In this document: piece after piece, positions 59,306-64,000 of the stretch
Position numbering within the stretch: the first letter of the stretch is position 1
How the letters are laid out: every line of letters begins with the position of its first letter
Assembly: GCF_003814705.1 (NCBI RefSeq)
Contig: NZ_RKRA01000001.1
Location: 1,116,001-1,180,000 of the forward strand
Direction: 5' to 3'
Source: Georgenia muralis
GTDB lineage: Bacteria > Actinomycetota > Actinomycetes > Actinomycetales > Actinomycetaceae
DNA length: 64,000 bases
Notes under the pieces: generated by a model
What the model saw: only the letters and a program-made list of their open reading frames with translations
Databases searched by the model: none
Told to the model about the DNA's origin: nothing
Translations under genes and position numbers: made by a program

Positions 59306-59455
59306 CTGCCCCACGGTACGGGTGCGGGCGCCGGGTGGCCCCCGGCGGCGCGGTGCCGGGGAACAACGGGGTGGCGTCCGCGCGGCGCGTTCGAGGGGCA
59401 GCAGCGGCCGACGGGGTGGACAATGCGCCCGGGGGGAGAGGTGAGGAACTGACCG

Positions 59456-60094
59456 ATGCGTGTCGGGATGATCGACGACCACGAGTCCGTGTCCGTCGGG
59501 GTTCGCAGCGCCCTCGCGCGGGAGCCCGGCTGTGACGTCGTAGGCACCGCGCGGACGGTGGCCGAGTGGGAGGAGCTGGGCCTGGACGCCGACGTCGTCG
59601 TCCTGGACCTCAGCCTCGCGGACCGCTCTGAGCCGGCGGAGAACGTCCGCACCCTGCGGGCCCGCGGGAGCCAGGTGCTCGTCTACACCGCCGGTGACGA
59701 CGCCCACGCGATCCGGCAGGCCGCCCGCGCGGGCGTGGTCGGGGTGGTCCTCAAGACCGCGCCGCTGCGCGAGCTGGTGGCCGCGGTCCTCGCGGCGGGG
59801 AGCGGCCAGCCCGTCCCGACGGCGAGCTGGGCCGCCGCCCTGGACGCCGACCCCGGGCTGGACTCGGCGGGCCTGTCGCCGCGCGAGGCGGAGGTTCTCG
59901 CGCTGTACGCGGCGGGCGAGAAGACGGTCCGCGTGGCCCGGGAGCTGGGCATCAGCGAGCACACGGTCATCGAGCACCTGCGCTCGATCCGGGCCAAGTA
60001 CGAGCGGGCCGGTCGCAGCGCACCGACCAAGGTGGACCTGTACCAGCGGGCCGTGGAGGACGGCTTCCTGCCCGCGCCGCGCCGCCGGCAGTAG
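59456..60094 (+). CDS. second NarL/LuxR-type response regulator
   Basis: A 212-residue regulator. Receiver 1-125 with VGMIDDHESV, phospho-acceptor Asp51 in VVVLDLSLAD and the Lys in GVVLKTAP; HTH 140-205 with LSPREAEVLALYAAGEKTVR and ARELGISEHTVIEHLRSIRA. The two regulators of this cluster match closely around the acceptor loop and in their C-termini (YxRAVEDGxLPAP). No kinase is adjacent on this side, so it may share the kinase at 56381. A purine-rich GGAGAGGTGAGGAAC precedes the ATG. Confidence 0.92.
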   Translation: MRVGMIDDHESVSVGVRSALAREPGCDVVGTARTVAEWEELGLDADVVVLDLSLADRSEPAENVRTLRARGSQVLVYTAGDDAHAIRQAARAGVVGVVLKTAPLRELVAAVLAAGSGQPVPTASWAAALDADPGLDSAGLSPREAEVLALYAAGEKTVRVARELGISEHTVIEHLRSIRAKYERAGRSAPTKVDLYQRAVEDGFLPAPRRRQ

Positions 60095-60175
60095 CGCTCC
60101 GAGGCAGGCCGCTGGAGCGCGTGGTCGCGCACGGGCTGTGTAGGGTCGGGCGCGGACCCAGGGAGGAGCAACGAC

Positions 60176-61564
60176 GTGGTTGAGGACGACGCGCTGGCCA
60201 GGCAGGCGGCCGACCCCGGCACCCCGCTGGCCACGCTCCAGGACCTCGCCGCGCACCACCCCCGGCTCCGGCCCGCGATCGCCGCCAACCCGGCGACCTA
60301 CCCCGATCTGCTTCAGTGGCTCGGGCGCCTCGGCGACCCCGACGTCGACGCGGCCCTGGCCGCCCGGGGCAGGCCCACGACGACCGCCGAGTACCCCGCC
60401 GTCCCCGCGGCACCACCGGCGCAGGAACCGGCGCAGGAACCGGCGCAGGAACCGGCGCAGGAGCCGGCGCAGGAGGAGCCGTACACCGAGGTGCTGCCGG
60501 CAGCGAGCGCTCCCGCGTCGCCCCCGCCGGTCATCCCGCCGGCCGCGGTGACCCCACGTCCGGAGGGCCCCCGGCGCACCTCCGTCATGGGTCGCACGGG
60601 CCCCGGCCGGCCGCCCGCCGCGGCGCCGCCCCTCGGCGCCGCGAGCCCGGGCGGCCCACCGACGGTTGCCGCGCCCGCCGCTGCCACACCGTCCGGTGCC
60701 GCAGCCCTGGGTGTGGGCTCCGACCCGGACCGAGGCGGCGCGGCACGGCGCGCGTGGGCCCTCGTCGCCCTCGCGGTCGTCCTGGCGCTCGCCCTGGTCT
60801 GGGCACTGACGCAGCGGTCACCGGACCCCGGCCCGACGTCCGCACCCACCAGCGGCGCCACGGCCGGAGCCACGGCCAGCCCCACGGCCCCGGACACCGC
60901 AGCGCCCACGACAGGCGCGCCGGAGGACGGCGCCGAGGCGATCCAGGCGGCCCGCGAGACCCTCAGCGGGCTGCCCGCCGCCTCCTCCTGCGCGGACCCC
61001 GCGGCAGATGCGGGGGTCTTCGACGCCTTCGCCGCCGCGGCGGCCCCTGACGGCGCGTGGACCGACCCGGCGGACGGGGATGTCGTCCTCGGGGCGCTCA
61101 CCGGGCTGCAGGACACCTGCGGCGCACCTCACGCCGTGGCGGTCAGCGACGCCCTGGCCGACGGCTCGCCGGCGATCGTCGCGACCCTCGCGGCCGCCCC
61201 GGACTGGGTCACCGTGGCGCGCCCGGCGCCGCCGGGCGCGCAGCAGCGCTCGAGCTTCGTCAGCCCCTCGGGGAACATCGCCTGCAGCCTCGGGGGCTCG
61301 GCGACCTGCACGATCAACGACCGGACGTTCGCTGACCCGGCGACGTGCGGTCCTGGGCCCGTCACCCTCGTGGTCGGGCTCGGCGGCGACGCCCGGAGCG
61401 ACTGCGCAGCCACCCCGGCGGCGGGCAACGGCACGCTGGAGTACGGCCAGTCGGCCACGTCCGGACGGTTCGCCTGCACGAGCGAGGAGAGCGGCGTCAC
61501 GTGCTGGTCGACCCTGTCCGGGCGCGGCTTCACCGTGGCCCGAGCGGCGATCCAGACCTTCTGA
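60176..61564 (+). CDS. LRV-domain membrane protein with C-terminal SPSGNIAC (DUF6636-like) domain
   Basis: A 462-residue protein. Residues 5-65 are an LRV-like domain (AADPGTPLATLQDLAAHHPR, then AIAANPATYPDLLQWLGRLG) matching the N-terminus of the gene at 45371. A QEPA repeat and a Pro/Ala-rich linker follow, then one membrane helix near 195-215 (AWALVALAVVLALALVWAL), a Thr/Ala stalk, and an outer domain. Its end, FVSPSGNIACSLGG with paired cysteines and ESGVTCWSTLSGRGF, resembles DUF6636. Function unknown. GTG start follows GGGAGGAG; TAGGGT near 60141 is a possible -10. Confidence 0.8.
   Translation: MVEDDALARQAADPGTPLATLQDLAAHHPRLRPAIAANPATYPDLLQWLGRLGDPDVDAALAARGRPTTTAEYPAVPAAPPAQEPAQEPAQEPAQEPAQEEPYTEVLPAASAPASPPPVIPPAAVTPRPEGPRRTSVMGRTGPGRPPAAAPPLGAASPGGPPTVAAPAAATPSGAAALGVGSDPDRGGAARRAWALVALAVVLALALVWALTQRSPDPGPTSAPTSGATAGATASPTAPDTAAPTTGAPEDGAEAIQAARETLSGLPAASSCADPAADAGVFDAFAAAAAPDGAWTDPADGDVVLGALTGLQDTCGAPHAVAVSDALADGSPAIVATLAAAPDWVTVARPAPPGAQQRSSFVSPSGNIACSLGGSATCTINDRTFADPATCGPGPVTLVVGLGGDARSDCAATPAAGNGTLEYGQSATSGRFACTSEESGVTCWSTLSGRGFTVARAAIQTF
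60418..60470 (+). repeat. 12-bp in-frame repeat encoding QEPA
   Basis: Four to five copies of a 12-base unit GCGCAGGAACCG (or GAGCCG) give repeated AQEP in the linker of the LRV protein. The unit is short and nearly identical, so slippage is likely. Confidence 0.8.
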
Positions 61565-61567
61565 CGC

Positions 61568-62437
61568 TCAGCGCCCGGCCGCCCACTGCCGGATCCCGGC
61601 GGCGACGGCCTCGGCGTACCGCCGACGGCCCTCCTCCGACTCGATGAGCTCGGCCTCCCCGGGGTTGCGCATCTCCGCGAGCTCGAGGAGCACGGCCGGG
61701 CGCTCGGCCCAGTTCAGCGTGCCGAGGTCCGCCCGTTCGCTCAGGGCACCGGGGTAGCTCGACGACGGCGCGAAACCGGCGGCACCGAGAGCGGCGAGCA
61801 GGTCGGCCGCGAGCGCACGGGAGGGCTCCGCCTGGGCGTCGTTGAGCGGGGGCTCGGAGACGATCGCGAAGTAGCCGCGCACCTCGGGGTCCGCGGCGCC
61901 GTCGGCGTGGATCGAGACCAGCACGTCGGCGCCGGCCCTCCCGGCCGACTGCCCGCGCTCGTCGACGCACGGCCCGATCCCCGAGTCGTCCTCGCGGGTG
62001 AGGGTGACGGTGGCTCCGTCGGCGCGCAGGATCTCGCGCGCACGCAGGGCGACGTCGAGGGTGAACGCGTGCTCGGGGTAGCCCGACGCCGTGCTGGAGC
62101 CCACGGTGTTGCAGGCCTTGCTCCCGCCCCGGCCGTCGCCGACGGGGGCGTTGATCTGGGCCGGTGCGGCCGCGTTGCCGCCGTTGTGGCCGGGGTCGAG
62201 CACCACGTGGAGGTCGGCCAGCGGGCCCGGCTCCTCGGTGGGCGCGGGCGTGGCGGACGACGGCGGGTCGGGCGTCGCCGCGGGTCCGGCCGGCGGGCCT
62301 GGCGCGAGGTCGGGCGGGCGTGTACCGAGGTCGAGCGGACCCGCGCCGAGGACGAGACCGAGGGCGGCGACCGCCAGGACGGCGAGCGCGCCGAGAGCCA
62401 CCAGGAGGGAGCGCACACGAGCCGACACGCGGCCCAT
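61568..62437 (-). CDS. exported N-acetylmuramoyl-L-alanine amidase (Amidase_3)
   Basis: A 289-residue enzyme. An N-terminal signal or anchor helix (SLLVALGALAVLAVAALGLVLGA near 10-32) and a Pro-rich linker lead into the catalytic domain: HVVLDPGHNGGN near 75-86 with the first zinc His, VLVSIHADGAADP near 172 with another zinc His, and LELAEMRN with the catalytic Glu near 254. The usual zinc-binding Glu lies in PEHAFTLDVAL. It cleaves the bond between MurNAc and L-Ala in peptidoglycan. ATG at 62437; a terminator separates it from the peptide gene upstream. It converges with the LRV gene, three bases apart. Confidence 0.9.
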   Translation of the reverse strand: MGRVSARVRSLLVALGALAVLAVAALGLVLGAGPLDLGTRPPDLAPGPPAGPAATPDPPSSATPAPTEEPGPLADLHVVLDPGHNGGNAAAPAQINAPVGDGRGGSKACNTVGSSTASGYPEHAFTLDVALRAREILRADGATVTLTREDDSGIGPCVDERGQSAGRAGADVLVSIHADGAADPEVRGYFAIVSEPPLNDAQAEPSRALAADLLAALGAAGFAPSSSYPGALSERADLGTLNWAERPAVLLELAEMRNPGEAELIESEEGRRRYAEAVAAGIRQWAAGR

Positions 62438-62515
62438 CCTCACACCGCGACGGCCACCGGTGCGCGCGGAAGCGACGCGCGCCACCGCGCGCGGGAACGG
62501 GGACCGCACGCACGA

Positions 62516-62550
62516 ACGTGGTGCGGGCGCTCAGCGCACCCGCACCACGT
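62516..62550 (-). terminator. strong terminator of the small exported peptide gene
   Basis: A perfect 12-bp stem: ACGTGGTGCGGG at 62516-62527 and its complement at 62539-62550, with an 11-base loop that can itself fold (GCGC/GCGC). It lies 31 bases after the stop of the peptide gene at 62581, and before the amidase gene on the same strand. This makes the peptide gene a unit of its own. Confidence 0.75.
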
Positions 62551-62580
62551 GTACCGGTCCGGCCGTGGCCGGCCGGCTGA

Positions 62581-62718
62581 CTACTTCGCGCCGGGCGTCG
62601 GCCAGCACATCACGCACATCGTGCGCATGGCACCGTCGGACGCGGCCGTGGCAGGCGCCACCGACACGCCGACGAGGGCCGCCGCCAGGAGCACGCTGGC
62701 ACCGAGCTTCTTGATCAT
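62581..62718 (-). CDS. 45-aa exported Cys-containing peptide precursor
   Basis: A 45-residue open frame. A classical signal peptide (KK, then LGASVLLAAALVGVSVAPATA) ends in an Ala-x-Ala site, predicting a mature peptide of about 20 residues that contains MRTMCVMCWPTPGAK: two cysteines in a CxxC spacing, a Trp and a Pro pair. GGGGAG precedes the ATG. It has its own 12-bp terminator and lies divergent from a two-HTH regulator. This setting suggests a secreted signal or bioactive peptide, which is inference; no known family was recognised. A small lipid or toxin role cannot be excluded. Confidence 0.65.
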   Translation of the reverse strand: MIKKLGASVLLAAALVGVSVAPATAASDGAMRTMCVMCWPTPGAK

Positions 62719-62984
62719 TGTTGTCTCCCCTCCCCGAGGTACATGAGGCCCACGGCCTCCTTCCCTGATCATCGGGCCAAGAGCGGTCGGGAACTGCACC
62801 AGGGCCGTGGCAACTTCCGGTCATGGCACAAAGTTCCCCCACATCTCCGTATCGTGGTGGGCCCTCCGCCCTCCATGGGTGCCCCCAGGCCGGCACCAGG
62901 AGCCACGCGGGTCGACGACCTCCTCACCGCGACTGCCGACCGATCCCCGTACGATCGGGACCGGAAGCGCACGTCAGGAGAGCC
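62719..62984. promoter_or_regulatory. divergent control region between the peptide and its regulator
   Basis: A 266-base spacer. Visible symmetry: GGAACT (62789-62794) and AGTTCC (62832-62837); AACTT (62812-62816) and AAGTT (62831-62835); and CCGATC-N7-GATCGG at 62940-62958. The last contains TACGAT (62950-62955), a likely -10 of the regulator gene, so it could be its autoregulatory operator. The minus-strand promoter of the peptide is not clear; GATGAT near 62770 is a weak -10. Confidence 0.5.
62940..62958 (+). promoter_or_regulatory. 19-bp dyad overlapping the -10 of the TrmB/LuxR regulator
   Basis: CCGATC, seven bases, GATCGG. The dyad is perfect in its arms and lies 26 bases before the ATG. 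The hexamer TACGAT inside it matches TANNNT. An autorepression site is a reasonable inference. Confidence 0.5.
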
Positions 62985-63959
62985 ATGTTCGAGCCACTCG
63001 GTCTCGATGAGACCGCGATCGCGGTCTACCGCGCGCTCCTGACGACGCCCGGGCTCAGTCCGCAGGGCCTCACGGTCGCCACCGGTCTCAACCCCGGCCA
63101 GGTGCACGCGGTGCTGGACCTCCTGGAGGAGAAGGGCTTCCTCCGGCGCTCGCACAACGACCCGGGTGAGCTGCGCACCGAGTCGCCGCTGGTCGCCTTC
63201 GAACGCCTCATCGGACGCCACGAGGAGGTGCTGCACCGCTCGCAGGAGCAGCTCAGCTCGATGCGGGCGGGCTCGGCCGAGCTGGTGGAGGAGTACCACC
63301 GTGTGCTCGAGCGCACGCGCCTCGGCCAGATCGAGCACATCGTGGCGACCGACGAGATCGTCGCCCGGGTCCTCGAGCTGGGACAGAACGCGGAGCGGTC
63401 CGTTGATTCCCTGCTGACGACGTCGCCCACCCAGCACCAGATCGAGCAGGCGAAGAGCGACGAGGCCGCCATGCTCGCCCGTGGCATGCGCCTCCGCTCG
63501 ATCATTCCGGCTGCGGGCCGGCACGTCGATGGCGTCGTCGAATACGCCGCTTGGCTACAGGAACGCGGCGGCGCCGCCCGGACGGTGCTGTCGGTGCCGA
63601 ATCAGACGCTGCTCTACGACGGCGAGGTCGCCGTCCTCATGTTCAACCACGCCGACTTCACCCGCGGGGCCATCGTCCTGTCCGCGCCGGGAGCCGTGGT
63701 CGCCCTCCAGTCCCTCTTCGACCTGCTGTGGGAGTCGGGCACGGACCTCGTCGAGCCGCCCAGCCTGGACGAGCTCCGGCCGGAGGAGCGCGAGCTGCTC
63801 CAGCTCCTCGGCCGCGGGATGAAGGACGAGGCCGTGGCACGCGCCCTCGGCATCTCCATCCGCACGGTCCGGCGGATGATCAACATCCTCAGCGAGCGGC
63901 TCGACGCACCGAGCCGGTTCACCCTCGGGGCGCGCGCCCACGAGCGCGGCCTCATCTAG
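62985..63959 (+). CDS. two-HTH regulator: TrmB-like N-terminus and LuxR-type C-terminus
   Basis: A 324-residue regulator. Residues 1-60 are a TrmB-like winged helix (LGLDETAIAVYRALLTTPGL, then VATGLNPGQVHAVLDLLEEK). A helical linker follows (RHEEVLHRSQEQLSSMRAGS), then a central domain near 115-255 that may bind a ligand. The C-terminal 60 residues are a LuxR-type HTH: LRPEERELLQLLGRGMKDEA and ALGISIRTVRRMINILSERL. Such stand-alone regulators are abundant in actinobacteria. It lacks a receiver domain. CAGGAGAG precedes the ATG. It diverges from a 45-aa exported peptide gene; sensing that peptide is inference. Confidence 0.88.
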   Translation: MFEPLGLDETAIAVYRALLTTPGLSPQGLTVATGLNPGQVHAVLDLLEEKGFLRRSHNDPGELRTESPLVAFERLIGRHEEVLHRSQEQLSSMRAGSAELVEEYHRVLERTRLGQIEHIVATDEIVARVLELGQNAERSVDSLLTTSPTQHQIEQAKSDEAAMLARGMRLRSIIPAAGRHVDGVVEYAAWLQERGGAARTVLSVPNQTLLYDGEVAVLMFNHADFTRGAIVLSAPGAVVALQSLFDLLWESGTDLVEPPSLDELRPEERELLQLLGRGMKDEAVARALGISIRTVRRMINILSERLDAPSRFTLGARAHERGLI

Positions 63960-64000
63960 CCACGATCGCCGAGGAGCTCCTCCATCCGGTCGCGCGGCCC
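63956..64000 (-). CDS. possible 3' end of a minus-strand gene cut by the window edge
   Basis: The minus frame entering from base 64000 reads 14 codons ending EELLGDRG and then a TAG at 63958-63956, overlapping the regulator's stop region. The convergent placement is usual for this genome, but only 14 codons are visible and no family can be named. Confidence 0.3.
   Translation of the reverse strand, partial: GPRDRMEELLGDRG

Overview
The window is very GC-rich (third codon positions almost all G/C), densely packed, and rich in GTG starts and 4-base stop/start overlaps. The gene set fits an actinobacterium of the Micrococcales, probably near Georgenia or Cellulomonadaceae: a DUF5997 protein, a fused MrpA-MrpB antiporter, an EtfD-type membrane Fe-S oxidoreductase, an actinobacterial PolA-like protein, and TANNNT -10 elements placed for leaderless transcription. 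The genus is inferred from gene content only. No prophage, IS element, CRISPR array or rRNA was seen. The region reads as ordinary chromosome.

Layout. 0-7.3 kb: small membrane proteins, an AhpD-like protein coupled to a GNAT protein, a lipase-maturation-factor protein, DUF4921, cupin, an MFS exporter and a VOC protein. 7.3-13 kb: a PolA-like exonuclease/polymerase, then a thiamine ABC transporter (thiB-thiP-thiQ, minus strand) under a TPP riboswitch. 13-20 kb: DUF4235 and the Mrp cation/proton antiporter operon (A/B fusion, C, D, E, F, G). 20-22.6 kb: the EtfD-like oxidoreductase. 22.6-25.2 kb: a 435-base spacer, then a three-gene envelope-stress operon (LEA-like protein, holin-like membrane protein, DUF3618 with LEA-like 11-mers) ending in a strong terminator. 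25.3-27.6 kb: dcd, an unknown gene, tRNA-Gly(CCC) and a frameshifted DinB/DUF664 gene.

27.7-32.4 kb: a GH95 fucosidase-like gene and a secreted CE4 deacetylase with three 105-residue repeats. 32.4-33.9 kb: arsenic methylation genes (arsM plus a coupled 77-aa gene, divergent from arsR) around three matching 16-bp operator-like boxes. 33.9-37.5 kb: a K+-channel/RCK protein, a small membrane protein, a STAS protein and an M50 peptidase. 37.6-41.2 kb: a luciferase-like oxidoreductase with a GH13 enzyme, then a YqeB-like membrane protein. 41.4-45.4 kb: circularly permuted ATP-grasp/alpha-E fusion, transglutaminase, NUDIX. 45.4-47.1 kb: an LRV-domain membrane protein and a TetR regulator.

47-54.6 kb: a MoxR-DUF58-VWA-VWA-TPR operon and a CopD/CtaG membrane protein. 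54.6-60.1 kb: an unknown protein, then a signalling cluster (LuxR-type response regulator, histidine kinase, degenerate sensor-like membrane protein, LmeA-like lipoprotein-type protein, second related response regulator). 60.2-64 kb: a second LRV-domain membrane protein, an exported amidase, and a 45-aa exported Cys-containing peptide gene next to a divergent TrmB/LuxR two-HTH regulator. That last pair is the best candidate here for an undescribed system.
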